Positions 8,278-16,397 of a stretch of 64,000 bases of DNA are shown piece after piece. Source of the DNA: Mesorhizobium sangaii (GTDB lineage Bacteria; Pseudomonadota; Alphaproteobacteria; Rhizobiales; Rhizobiaceae); the NCBI RefSeq assembly GCF_014207355.1, contig NZ_JACHEF010000007.1:124001-188000 (forward strand). Direction: 5' to 3'. A program made the translations under genes and the position numbers. The notes beneath the pieces are model-generated. The model worked only from the letters and a program-made list of their open reading frames with translations. It made no database searches and had not been told where the DNA came from. The number at the start of each line of letters is the position of its first letter. Positions within the stretch are counted from its first letter, which is position 1.

Positions 8278-10131
8278 ATGCACATGGTTTCTGGGCACAT
8301 GGTTTCTGCTCGGCGGCTAACGGCGCCAGCCTCCGGTCAGGGCGCGGCCGAGCTTGGCGACCTGCCGGAGTGGAACCTTGCCGATCTCTATGCCGGCATG
8401 GAAGCGCCGGAACTGAAGCGCGACATCGCCAAGGCCGCAGCCGACGCGATCAGCTTCGAGACCCGCTGGAAGGGTACGTTGGCCGCCGAGGCCGAGCGTG
8501 GCAGCGCCGGCAGGCTGGGCGAGGCGCTTGTCGCCTACGAGGCGCTGGAGGAACTGATTGGCCGGATCGTCTCCTATGCCGGGCTGGTCTATGCCGGAAA
8601 CACCGCCGATCCGCAGCGCGCCAAGCTCTATGGCGATATCCAGGAGAAGATGACCGACGCCAGCGCGCACCTTCTGTTCTTCGCGCTCGAACTCAACCTG
8701 ATCGACGACGGCGCGATCGAAGGCGCGCTTGCCGGCGATCCCGCGTTCGGCCACTACCGCCCCTGGGTGCTCGATCTGCGCAAGGACAAGCCCTACCAGC
8801 TCGAGGACCGCGTCGAGCAGCTTTTCCATGAAAAATCGATCACTGGACGCGGCGCCTGGAACCGGCTGTTCGACGAGACGATGACCGACCTTCGCTTCGA
8901 CATCGACGGCGAGGAACTGACGCTCGAGCCAGCGCTGAACCGCTTGCAGGACGCCGACGGCGAAGTGCGCCGCCGGGCCGCCGAGGCGCTGGCAGCGACC
9001 TTCCGCAAGAATTTGCGGACCTTCACGCTGATCACCAACACGCTGACCAAGGACAAGGAGATTTCCGACCGCTGGCGCGGCTTCGAGGACATCGCCGATT
9101 CACGCCATCTCGCCAACCGCGTCGAGCGCGGTGTGGTCGATGCGCTGGCATCCGCCGTTCGCGACGCCTATCCGCGCCTGTCGCACCGCTATTATCAGAT
9201 GAAGGCGCGCTGGCTGGGCATGGATGTGATGAACCACTGGGACCGCAACGCGCCGTTGCCGGACACGCCGCAGGCGATCATCGGCTGGGACGAGGCCAGG
9301 AACACCGTGCTCTCCGCCTATCAGCGCTTTTCGCCCGACATGGCGGAGATCGCGCGCACCTTCTTCGACCGCAACTGGATCGACGCGCCGGTGCGTCCGG
9401 GCAAGTCGCCCGGCGCCTTCGCGCATCCGACCGTGCCGTCCGCGCATCCCTATGTCCTGCTCAACTACATGGGCAAGCCGCGCGATGTGATGACGCTGGC
9501 GCATGAGCTGGGCCATGGGGTGCATCAGGTGCTGGCCAGCGGCCAGGGCGCGCTGATGGCCTCGACGCCGCTGACGCTGGCCGAGACGGCATCCGTCTTC
9601 GGCGAGATGCTGACCTTCCGCTCGCTGCTCGACCAGACCACCGACAGGCGCGAGCGCAAGGCCATGCTCGCCCAGAAGGTCGAGGACATGATCAACACGG
9701 TCGTGCGCCAGATCGCCTTCTACGAATTCGAGCGCAAGGTGCATGCCGAGCGCAGGAATGGCGAACTGACCTCCGACAGGCTCGGCCAGTTCTGGCTGGA
9801 AGTGCAGGCCGAAAGCCTCGGGCCGGCGATCAAGTTGCGCGAAGGCTACGAGGTGTTCTGGACCTACATCCCGCACTTCATCCATTCGCCCTTCTACGTC
9901 TATGCCTATGCGTTCGGCGACTGCCTGGTGAACTCGCTCTACGCGGTCTACCAAAATGCCGAGCGCGGCTTCCAGGACAAGTATTTCGAAATGCTGCGCG
10001 CCGGCGGCACCAAGCATCATTCCGAGCTCCTGGCGCCCTTCGGCCTCGATGCCACCGATCCCGCCTTCTGGCAGATCGGGCTTGGCGTCATCAGCGGCCT
10101 GATCGACGAGCTGGAAACACTCGACGCTTGA
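8278..10131 (+). CDS. pepF: M3 family oligoendopeptidase (PepF type)
   Basis: Cytoplasmic zinc metallopeptidase that trims oligopeptides. The 617-residue product starts at ATG 8278 with GGAAGG nine bases upstream. The zinc motif HELGH is at 409-413 and the third-ligand region AETASVFGE about 25 residues later; both are intact. The DNA begins with a tandem duplication (cacatggtttct twice), so the protein starts MHMVSGHMVSARR, and either Met could initiate. It is divergent from the sigma-54 regulator, separated by 157 bp that must hold both promoters. Confidence 0.94.
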   Translation: MHMVSGHMVSARRLTAPASGQGAAELGDLPEWNLADLYAGMEAPELKRDIAKAAADAISFETRWKGTLAAEAERGSAGRLGEALVAYEALEELIGRIVSYAGLVYAGNTADPQRAKLYGDIQEKMTDASAHLLFFALELNLIDDGAIEGALAGDPAFGHYRPWVLDLRKDKPYQLEDRVEQLFHEKSITGRGAWNRLFDETMTDLRFDIDGEELTLEPALNRLQDADGEVRRRAAEALAATFRKNLRTFTLITNTLTKDKEISDRWRGFEDIADSRHLANRVERGVVDALASAVRDAYPRLSHRYYQMKARWLGMDVMNHWDRNAPLPDTPQAIIGWDEARNTVLSAYQRFSPDMAEIARTFFDRNWIDAPVRPGKSPGAFAHPTVPSAHPYVLLNYMGKPRDVMTLAHELGHGVHQVLASGQGALMASTPLTLAETASVFGEMLTFRSLLDQTTDRRERKAMLAQKVEDMINTVVRQIAFYEFERKVHAERRNGELTSDRLGQFWLEVQAESLGPAIKLREGYEVFWTYIPHFIHSPFYVYAYAFGDCLVNSLYAVYQNAERGFQDKYFEMLRAGGTKHHSELLAPFGLDATDPAFWQIGLGVISGLIDELETLDA

Positions 10132-10505
10132 ACGCCCTGTAGGTCTCATCTGCACGCAGAACAGTTGAGCCGGGGCGCATACTGGGACGGCTTATTCTTG
10201 GCCTAAATATCGGTTCTTGAAGTACTCTCCATGGAAGTTTTCCGATAGCTTTCCACAAGCCCTATGATAGCCTTCCTTCCAAGCTCAGCCGGAGCGCATG
10301 CCGATCGGCGAGGGGAAGTCTCAGCCGGCCGCGGCGCCTTGGCGAACGCGACAACGGCCGTTGGCCATGGCAGGCAAAGCCGATCGCCGACAGCTCCAAC
10401 CGAAGCCGGCTGTTCTGCGAACCGCGGAACCACCATCGACTAGTCCTTTCGCCGAAGGTCATGAACCCATGCCACGGCAGACGGATCTGATTGGAGAGAG
10501 AAACA
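10132..10505. other. Intergenic stretch, no supported gene
   Basis: 374 bp between pepF and the HhH protein gene. Open frames on both strands lack ribosome sites and show no protein-like composition. No strong hairpin with a T-run was found. It presumably holds the promoter of the downstream gene. Confidence 0.5.
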
Positions 10506-11261
10506 ATGGGCACTTTTTTCTACATGCTCCTGGCGTTCCTGGTAGGCGTGTTGGTGGGCTGGTTCCTCTGGGGACGCCTGCGCGGTGAACTCGACAGCTT
10601 GCGCGGCGACCTCGACCGCACGCGCAGCGAGCGCGACAGGCTGCGCGCCGACAACGACCGCCTGACCGGTGAGCTCGATGCATGCGGCAAGACCCGCACC
10701 GACCTTGAGCGCCGGCTGCGCGAAGCGCCGGCAACACCCGCTGCAGGAACCGGCGCGGCAAAGGCCGCGAGCCAGGCGCCGGCTGCCCTGATATCGACCC
10801 CAGCCGCGGCCAAATCGGCGCCCGCGGCGGCCAAACCTGCACCAAAGAAGCCGGCGGCGACCAAGGCAGCGCCCAGCGCCGCCAAGTCCAGCGCCAAGTC
10901 CAGCGCACCGAAGTCCAGCGCCCCCAAGGCGAGTTCCGCGCCAAAAGCGGCAGCATCGGCGAAAGCCACGGCGGCCCAGCCGGCAGCGGCCAAGCCGGCA
11001 GCGGCCAAGCCCGACAACCTGCGCCGCCTGATCGGCATCGGCCCGGTCAACGAGAAGCTGCTCAAGGCACAAGGCGTCACCAGCTTCGCCCAGATCGCCG
11101 CCTGGACAGCCGCCGATATCAAGCGGATCGAGGATGTCATGAACTTCGACGGCCGCATCGCGCGCGAACGCTGGATCGAACAGGCCAAGCTGCTTGCCGC
11201 CGGCGACGAGACGGAGTTCGCCAAGCAGTTTCCGACAGCGGGAACCTCCAGCAACACCTGA
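10506..11261 (+). CDS. Membrane-anchored coiled-coil protein with helix-hairpin-helix domain
   Basis: A 251-residue product starting at ATG 10506 behind GGAGAGAG. Order: one N-terminal membrane segment (about 3-22), an Arg/Asp/Leu coiled coil (about 25-75, RGDLDRTRSERDRLRADNDRL-like heptads), a long Ala/Lys/Pro linker with DNA-level tandem repeats (gccaagtccagc units; ccggcagcggccaag twice near 10979-11008), and a C-terminal HhH-type domain (about 172-235, LIGIGPVNEKLL). The HhH core suggests DNA or protein contact, but the function is unknown. A strong terminator follows. Confidence 0.8.
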   Translation: MGTFFYMLLAFLVGVLVGWFLWGRLRGELDSLRGDLDRTRSERDRLRADNDRLTGELDACGKTRTDLERRLREAPATPAAGTGAAKAASQAPAALISTPAAAKSAPAAAKPAPKKPAATKAAPSAAKSSAKSSAPKSSAPKASSAPKAAASAKATAAQPAAAKPAAAKPDNLRRLIGIGPVNEKLLKAQGVTSFAQIAAWTAADIKRIEDVMNFDGRIARERWIEQAKLLAAGDETEFAKQFPTAGTSSNT

Positions 11262-11281
11262 TCGGCGAAAGCAGGATTGTG

Positions 11282-11318
11282 ACAAACGGCGGTGCCCAAG
11301 GCGCCGCCGTTTGTTTTT
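11282..11318 (+). terminator. Rho-independent terminator
   Basis: ACAAACGGCGG (11282-11292) pairs with CCGCCGTTTGT (11304-11314), followed by five T (11314-11318). It terminates the HhH-protein gene. Confidence 0.9.
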
Positions 11319-11481
11319 GGCCGCAATCGCAATATCGACCCGGAAGTTGGCCCAGGGATCGGCTCTCACGTTAGCCCGAGAGGTCGGCTTTGAGGGGCAG
11401 CGTGCCGTTCCCTCGATTGCGCGCAGGCGGCCCCCCATATAGAGCGGTCGACGGCTTCATCGAGCGTAGCATCCGAGTCCC

Positions 11482-12627
11482 ATGTCCCTGCCCGCCGCAA
11501 TTTTCCGCAACGACGAAAGCGCGCGCCAGCTCGTCTTCGACCGGCCGGCCGACATCATCGTGGCGCATGAGGCAAAGGACTTCCTGCCGGCGCTGGCGGC
11601 GGCGCAGGCGGCGCACGACGCCGGCAAATGGTTGGCCGGCTATTTTTCCTATGAAGCGGGTTATCTGCTCGAACCGAAGCTGGTTCCCTTGCTGCCGAAA
11701 GGGCGCCGCGCTCCAATCGTGTGCCTTGGGGTTTTCGACGCGCCGGTCGAAGAGGGGGTGCCGCCCCGCAACGCAGCGGCGACCAATGGCCCGATCTTCG
11801 ACGCGCGGGCGACATGGTCGCTCGAGGATTACGAGAAGCGGTTCGCGCAGCTGCACCAGCACATCAGGCAAGGCGACTGCTACCAGGGCAACCTGACCTT
11901 TCCCGTTCACGCGCAATGGTCGGGCGACCCGCTGGCCGCCTTCGATGCGCTGACCGAACGCCAGCCGGTGAAATATGGCGCGCTGGTCTCGCTCGGTGAT
12001 CCCATCGTGCTGTCGCGTTCGCCCGAACTGTTCTTCGAGATCGACGCCGCAGGCATGATCGAGACGCATCCGATGAAGGGCACCGCACCGCGCGGCGCCA
12101 CCAAGGCCGAGGACGAGCGGCAGAAGATTTTCCTGCGCAACGACGAGAAGAACCAGGCCGAGAACCGGATGATCGTCGATCTCCTGCGCAACGATATCTC
12201 GCTGATCAGCGAGGTCGGCACGCTGGACGTGCCGGCGCTGTTCCGCATCGAGACCTATCCGACAGTCCACCAGATGGTGAGCGATGTCAGGGCAAAGCTG
12301 CTGCCGGGTCTCAGCATCCGCCAGGTGTTCGCGGCGCTGTTCCCGTGCGGCTCGATCACCGGCGCGCCAAAAATCCGTGCCATGGAAATCCTGCACGATC
12401 TGGAAGGCACGCCGCGCGACGCATATTGCGGCGCCATCGGCTGGATCGCACCCGGCGGCACGATGCGCTTTTCCGTGGCGATCCGCACCATCTCGCTCTT
12501 TTCCGGCGGCGAGGCCGTCTACAATGTCGGCGGCGGCGTCGTCTTCGATTCGACGGCTGAGGAGGAGTATCAGGAGTGTCTGCTGAAAGCGCGCTTCGCG
12601 ACGGGAACACCGCCGACTTCCAGCTGA
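11482..12627 (+). CDS. pabB: Aminodeoxychorismate synthase component I
   Basis: Converts chorismate to 4-amino-4-deoxychorismate with ammonia from a PabA partner, for folate synthesis. The 381 residues lack the long N-terminal domain of TrpE. They contain the chorismate-binding motifs HPMKGTAPRG (Lys199 in the position typical of PabB) and PCGSITGAPK near 290, followed by the conserved YCGAIGW and NVGGGVVFDS stretches. It is the first gene of a tight cluster: pabC begins 52 bp before pabB ends, then a YciI gene and a DUF3445 gene. No pabA is in the window. Confidence 0.94.
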   Translation: MSLPAAIFRNDESARQLVFDRPADIIVAHEAKDFLPALAAAQAAHDAGKWLAGYFSYEAGYLLEPKLVPLLPKGRRAPIVCLGVFDAPVEEGVPPRNAAATNGPIFDARATWSLEDYEKRFAQLHQHIRQGDCYQGNLTFPVHAQWSGDPLAAFDALTERQPVKYGALVSLGDPIVLSRSPELFFEIDAAGMIETHPMKGTAPRGATKAEDERQKIFLRNDEKNQAENRMIVDLLRNDISLISEVGTLDVPALFRIETYPTVHQMVSDVRAKLLPGLSIRQVFAALFPCGSITGAPKIRAMEILHDLEGTPRDAYCGAIGWIAPGGTMRFSVAIRTISLFSGGEAVYNVGGGVVFDSTAEEEYQECLLKARFATGTPPTSS

Positions 12628-13238
12628 TCGAGACCATGCGCTGGGAACCCGGCTCGGGCTTCCTGCGCTTCGATCGCCACCTTGCCCGCCTCTATGGCTC
12701 GGCAGCGGAACTCGGCTTTGCCTGCGACCCGCAAAGGGTCGGCGACGTGCTGGGCAATGCGGTCAGCGGATCCGGCATCGCGTTGCGCACGCGTCTGGCC
12801 TTGTCGCGCGACGGCGAAGCGACCGCCTCGGCACAGCCTTATGAACCGCTGGCCGCCGACAAGGTCTGGGTGCTGCGGCTGGCGCGGACAAGGCTCGATT
12901 CGCACGACACGCTGCTGCGTCACAAGACCAGCCGGCGCCACCTGTACAGCCACGCCCGCGCCGAATATCTCATCACCCAGGCCGACGAGGTGCTGCTGGC
13001 CAATGAGCGCGGCGAGATCTGCGAAGGCACCATCACCAATGTCTTCGCCGATCTTGGCGATGGCATGCTGGCGACGCCGCGGCTCGACTGCGGCCTGCTG
13101 TCTGGCGTACTGCGCGCCGAGCTTCTGGATGAAGGCCGCGCCCGCGAAGCGATCTACAGCTACGGCGATCTGCAGTCGGCCAAGGCGATCTTTGTCGGCA
13201 ATTCGCTGCGCGGCTTGATTCCCGCAAAGCTGGCATGA
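12576..13238 (+). CDS. pabC: Class IV aminotransferase, probable aminodeoxychorismate lyase
   Basis: PLP enzyme expected to split aminodeoxychorismate into p-aminobenzoate and pyruvate. The GTG at 12576 overlaps the end of pabB by 52 bp and has GGAGGAG (12561-12567) nine bases upstream, so translation is probably coupled. An alternative ATG is at 12636. The 220 residues carry the PLP Lys117 in RHKTSRR and the family signature ERGEICEGTITNVF (Glu150). The overlap with pabB supports the folate role over branched-chain transamination; some bacteria fuse the two genes. Confidence 0.88.
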   Translation: MSAESALRDGNTADFQLIETMRWEPGSGFLRFDRHLARLYGSAAELGFACDPQRVGDVLGNAVSGSGIALRTRLALSRDGEATASAQPYEPLAADKVWVLRLARTRLDSHDTLLRHKTSRRHLYSHARAEYLITQADEVLLANERGEICEGTITNVFADLGDGMLATPRLDCGLLSGVLRAELLDEGRAREAIYSYGDLQSAKAIFVGNSLRGLIPAKLA

Positions 13239-13251
13239 CCGGGAGAATGCT

Positions 13252-13539
13252 ATGTTCGTCGTTTCGCTGAACTACAAGGTGCCCCTGACCGAGATCGACC
13301 GCTTGCAGGCGGCCCATATCGAATGGCTGAAGGCCTGCTATGCGGACGGCATCTTCGTCGCCTCCGGCCCGAAGAAACCGAGAACCGGCGGCATCATCAT
13401 CGCGCAATGCCCGCGCGAAATCCTCGACGCCACGCTGGCTGCCGACCCCTTCGCCAAGGCGGGTGCCGCGGACTACGATGTCACCGAATTTCTGGCGAGG
13501 ATGACCATCGCCGTCCTGGACAGTTTCAGGGAAGCTTGA
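13252..13539 (+). CDS. YciI family protein
   Basis: Small 95-residue ferredoxin-like-fold protein of the YciI/DUF1330-like superfamily, with the usual VVSLNYKVPL start, the HIEWLKACYADG helix with His, and the SGPKKPRTGGIII strand. The family is often linked to small-molecule turnover, but no reaction is established for this member. It lies 13 bp after pabC and its stop is followed after 2 bp by the next start, so it is cotranscribed with the pab genes. Confidence 0.88.
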   Translation: MFVVSLNYKVPLTEIDRLQAAHIEWLKACYADGIFVASGPKKPRTGGIIIAQCPREILDATLAADPFAKAGAADYDVTEFLARMTIAVLDSFREA

Positions 13540-13541
13540 GC

Positions 13542-14468
13542 TTGGCCGAGGCGCTGCCCACCCATACGCCTTATGACGGCTCGTCGAAACTCTTCAGCAT
13601 CGGGCTGAAGCCGCTCGATCCGGCAGACTGGATCGAGGTCGACGACCATCTGCTGCCGTATCTGGCCGAAAAGCGCCGGCTCTATGCCGAAATCCCCGAG
13701 CGGGTTTTCGTCGAGGAGGACGGCACGCGGGAGGCCCAGCAGGAAGTGCTCGAATTGCTCGGCAAGCATCTGCCGGAAAGATTTCCCGACACCTATCGGC
13801 GCACCGATGCAGGCGTCGAGGTCGTGAGCGCGGAGAGCCATTTCCCCATCCCTTCCGGTCTCGACGGCGCACCGCTCGTCGCCGCCTCGCTGTTGGTTCA
13901 GGAAGACCTGATCCTGATGCGCCGCAACGACAGCGGCTGGCGGCTTGTCGCCGGCTCTTTGTGCTTCCCCTCATCCTGGTCGCTGCTCGAAAAATTCGGC
14001 AAGCCGTTGCAGCAGATCCACGAGCCCGTACCGGGCTTCGGTCCGGGCACGCGGCCGGCCGAACTGATCAACCGCATGTTCGACGGTCTCCAGGGCCAGG
14101 CGGTCGAGCGCTTCAACTGGTCGATCCAGGCCGACAATGCGCTCTATCATCCGCTGTCCAATGTCGAGCGCATCGACCGCGCCACCAGCCGGCCGACACG
14201 CTTCCCCGATGGTGACGTCAGGGCGCACGCCTTCATCCGCGTCGAACGTCAGACGTTGCGCAAGCTGCCGTCCTCGCGCGACATCCTGTTCACCATCCGC
14301 ATCCACCTCGACCCGCTCGCCGTGCTGGAGCGGCACCCGGACCGGGCGACGCTCGCACTGTCCTTTGCCGCCCAGCTCGAAGCGCTCGATCTCGACCAGC
14401 TCGACTACAAGGGCCTGACATCGGACCGCGACCTGCTGATCGAACGATTGAAGACAATGGCCGGCTGA
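13542..14468 (+). CDS. DUF3445 heme-dependent oxidative N-demethylase-like protein
   Basis: Belongs to the HODM (DUF3445, PF11927-type) family, in which characterised members use heme to demethylate dimethylamine-like substrates. The likely start is TTG 13542, eight bases after AGGGA (13529-13533); another TTG at 13536 overlaps the YciI stop. The product is about 308 residues with family stretches FPIPSGLDGAPL, GSLCFPSSW, IHEPVPGF and NWSIQADNALYHP, and the RVERQTLRKLPSS segment near the C-terminus. The unusual TTG start in a translationally coupled position suggests low output. It converges on lysR with six bases between. Confidence 0.85.
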   Translation: MAEALPTHTPYDGSSKLFSIGLKPLDPADWIEVDDHLLPYLAEKRRLYAEIPERVFVEEDGTREAQQEVLELLGKHLPERFPDTYRRTDAGVEVVSAESHFPIPSGLDGAPLVAASLLVQEDLILMRRNDSGWRLVAGSLCFPSSWSLLEKFGKPLQQIHEPVPGFGPGTRPAELINRMFDGLQGQAVERFNWSIQADNALYHPLSNVERIDRATSRPTRFPDGDVRAHAFIRVERQTLRKLPSSRDILFTIRIHLDPLAVLERHPDRATLALSFAAQLEALDLDQLDYKGLTSDRDLLIERLKTMAG

Positions 14469-14474
14469 AGCCGC

Positions 14475-15353
14475 CTACAGGCTGCCCGCCAGGAAATCAA
14501 CGAATGTCCTTGCCCTGACGCTGGCCTTGCGTCCGGCCGGAAACAGCGCCCACAATTCAACAGGCGGCAGCGCCCAGTCGACCAGGATCGGCCGAACCGC
14601 ACCGCTGCGCAGTTCCGCGTCGAACATCCATTCGGAGCCGACCGTGAAGCCGATGCCGGCAAGTACGGCCTCACGTATCCCTTCGGCGGAAGTCACGCGC
14701 AGCCGCCCTTGGCCGGCAAGCGAAACTTCTTCGGCGCCTCGCCGGAATGTCCAGCGATTGGAAGTGCCTGCTCGGACAAAAAGGATCGCCTCGTGCCGCG
14801 ACAGCTCATCCGGCGCGATGGGTTCGCCCTCGCGTGCTAGGTAAGAGGGTGCCGCCACCACGAGACGACGACAGGTGGCGATCTTGCGTCCGACATGAGC
14901 GGGGGCGAAGTTTTCACCCAGACGCAGCATGACATCCACCCCTTCCTCGACGAGGTCGACGTTCCTGTCGTCCATCGCCACCTCGACGTCGAGCCTCGGG
15001 TGAGCGTCCAGGAAGGCTTTCAGCCTCGGAACGACATGCAGGCGGCCGAAGGTTACCGACGTACCGATGCGCAGCAACCCGTTAAGCGCCGCCGCAGTGC
15101 CACGCGCCGCGTTCTCTGCTTCGTCGGCCTCGTCGACCGCGCGCTTGGCGCCTTCATAGAAGCTGAGGCCGGCATCGGTCGGCGAGAGACCTCGAGTGGT
15201 GCGCGACAGCAGGCGAACGCCGAGCCGTTCCTCGAGCTGCGCGATGGCCTTCGAGACGGCTGGCTGCCCGACGCGCAAATGCCGCGCGGCCGCCGAGAAC
15301 GAGCCGGTTTCGATGACCCTTATAAAGGTGTTCATCACCATGAGCCTGTCCAT
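14475..15353 (-). CDS. LysR family transcriptional regulator
   Basis: A 292-residue regulator with an N-terminal winged HTH (residues 1-60, TGSFSAAARHLRVGQPAVSKAI) and a LysR substrate domain (about 90-290) without odd features. It is divergent from the SDR gene at 15466 with 112 bp between, the classic arrangement for autoregulation plus control of the neighbour. A dyad ATTCC-N5-GGAAT starts two bases upstream of its start codon and is the best operator candidate. The inducer is unknown. Confidence 0.93.
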   Translation of the reverse strand: MDRLMVMNTFIRVIETGSFSAAARHLRVGQPAVSKAIAQLEERLGVRLLSRTTRGLSPTDAGLSFYEGAKRAVDEADEAENAARGTAAALNGLLRIGTSVTFGRLHVVPRLKAFLDAHPRLDVEVAMDDRNVDLVEEGVDVMLRLGENFAPAHVGRKIATCRRLVVAAPSYLAREGEPIAPDELSRHEAILFVRAGTSNRWTFRRGAEEVSLAGQGRLRVTSAEGIREAVLAGIGFTVGSEWMFDAELRSGAVRPILVDWALPPVELWALFPAGRKASVRARTFVDFLAGSL

Positions 15354-15355
15354 CT

Positions 15356-15370
15356 ATTCCACCTTGGAAT
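15356..15370. promoter_or_regulatory. Candidate LysR operator dyad
   Basis: ATTCC (15356-15360), five bases, GGAAT (15366-15370) in the lysR/SDR divergent region. The size fits the T-N11-A rule for LysR sites (first T at 15357, last A at 15369). Confidence 0.5.
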
Positions 15371-15433
15371 TAGTTATATGGTGTTATTCACTCTACTTGA
15401 CCCATCTAGGAATGGCCAATTGGGCGATTGTCA

Positions 15434-15453
15434 AATCCATCCATCCATCCATT
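15434..15453. repeat. ATCC tetranucleotide run in 5' leader of SDR gene
   Basis: Four consecutive ATCC units plus a partial one, 14-31 bases upstream of the SDR start codon and just before its GGAGA ribosome site. Tetranucleotide runs can slip and change spacing; four copies is short. Confidence 0.6.
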
Positions 15454-15465
15454 CGGAGAACCAAA

Positions 15466-16212
15466 ATGGGCAAGCTCAACAACAAGGTCGCCATCGTCAC
15501 CGGTGCCGCGCGAGGCATCGGTGCGGGCATCGCCAAACGGCTGGCGGCGGAAGGCGCCGCCGTCGTCGTTAACTACGTCTCCAGCCGTGAGGCTGCAGAA
15601 CGCACGGTCAAGGAGATCGTCGCCGCCGGTGGCAAGGCGACTGCGGTTCGGGGTGACGTGGCCGACGCCGCCGAAGTCGAGAAGATGTTCGAGGCCGCCG
15701 AGATCGCATTCGGCAAGCCAAGCATTCTGATCAACAACGCCGCGACCGCCAGCTTCGGCACTTTCGAGGAAGCCAGTGAGGCGGATTATCGGCGGCTCTT
15801 CGACACCAACGTACTGGGCACGATCCTGACCACAAAGGCGGCCATGCGCCACTTCCCCGAGACCGGCGGCAGCATCGTCAACATCGGCACGATCTCGAGC
15901 TGGAACCCGGTGCCAAACACCAGCCTCTATTCCGCCAGCAAAGCGGCGATCGATACGCTGACGCTTAGCCTGTCGAGAGAACTCGGAGCCCGCAACATCC
16001 GTGTCAACATCGTGGCGCCTGGCTATACCCGTACCGAAATGACCGAAGGCATGGTTGGCACCGATTTCGGCAATATGCTGATCGCTGGCGTCCCCCTTGG
16101 CCAGCGCTTCGGCAAGCCGGACGACATAGCCCCAACCGTGGCCTTCCTCGCCTCGGACGAGGCGGCGTGGCTGACCGGCGAACGCATCAACGCGTCCGGC
16201 GGCGCTCGCTGA
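15466..16212 (+). CDS. SDR family oxidoreductase
   Basis: Classical short-chain dehydrogenase/reductase, 248 residues, starting at ATG 15466 behind CGGAGA. TGAARGIG (12-19) binds the nucleotide; NNAA replaces the more usual NNAG; the catalytic Ser is in GTISS and the YSASK pair is intact. A C-terminal LTGERINASGG tail matches 3-oxoacyl-ACP-reductase-like members. Substrate unknown. Divergent from and probably controlled by the LysR gene. Confidence 0.92.
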   Translation: MGKLNNKVAIVTGAARGIGAGIAKRLAAEGAAVVVNYVSSREAAERTVKEIVAAGGKATAVRGDVADAAEVEKMFEAAEIAFGKPSILINNAATASFGTFEEASEADYRRLFDTNVLGTILTTKAAMRHFPETGGSIVNIGTISSWNPVPNTSLYSASKAAIDTLTLSLSRELGARNIRVNIVAPGYTRTEMTEGMVGTDFGNMLIAGVPLGQRFGKPDDIAPTVAFLASDEAAWLTGERINASGGAR

Positions 16213-16397
16213 TACGACGCCGGCTCAACATCCGCCATCGGGCAGGCCATGGCCTCCCGGTGGCATCGCCGAGCACTTCCACAGCGGCGTTCCCGGGCGT
16301 TTCGCTGCTTTTCGCTTTATTGTGACAATGATCTATGGTTTGTCGCGCCGCGGCCAAGCGGCTGTTCCGGAGTGTTTTTTGAGGAGTGCTCGATAAA

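Noticed and set aside
10203..10588. Several short frames on both strands before the HhH gene
   Set aside because: No ribosome sites and no protein-like composition.
10860..11010. Short direct repeats as a possible CRISPR or VNTR array
   Set aside because: They are in-frame Ala/Lys/Pro codon repeats of a linker, without spacers.
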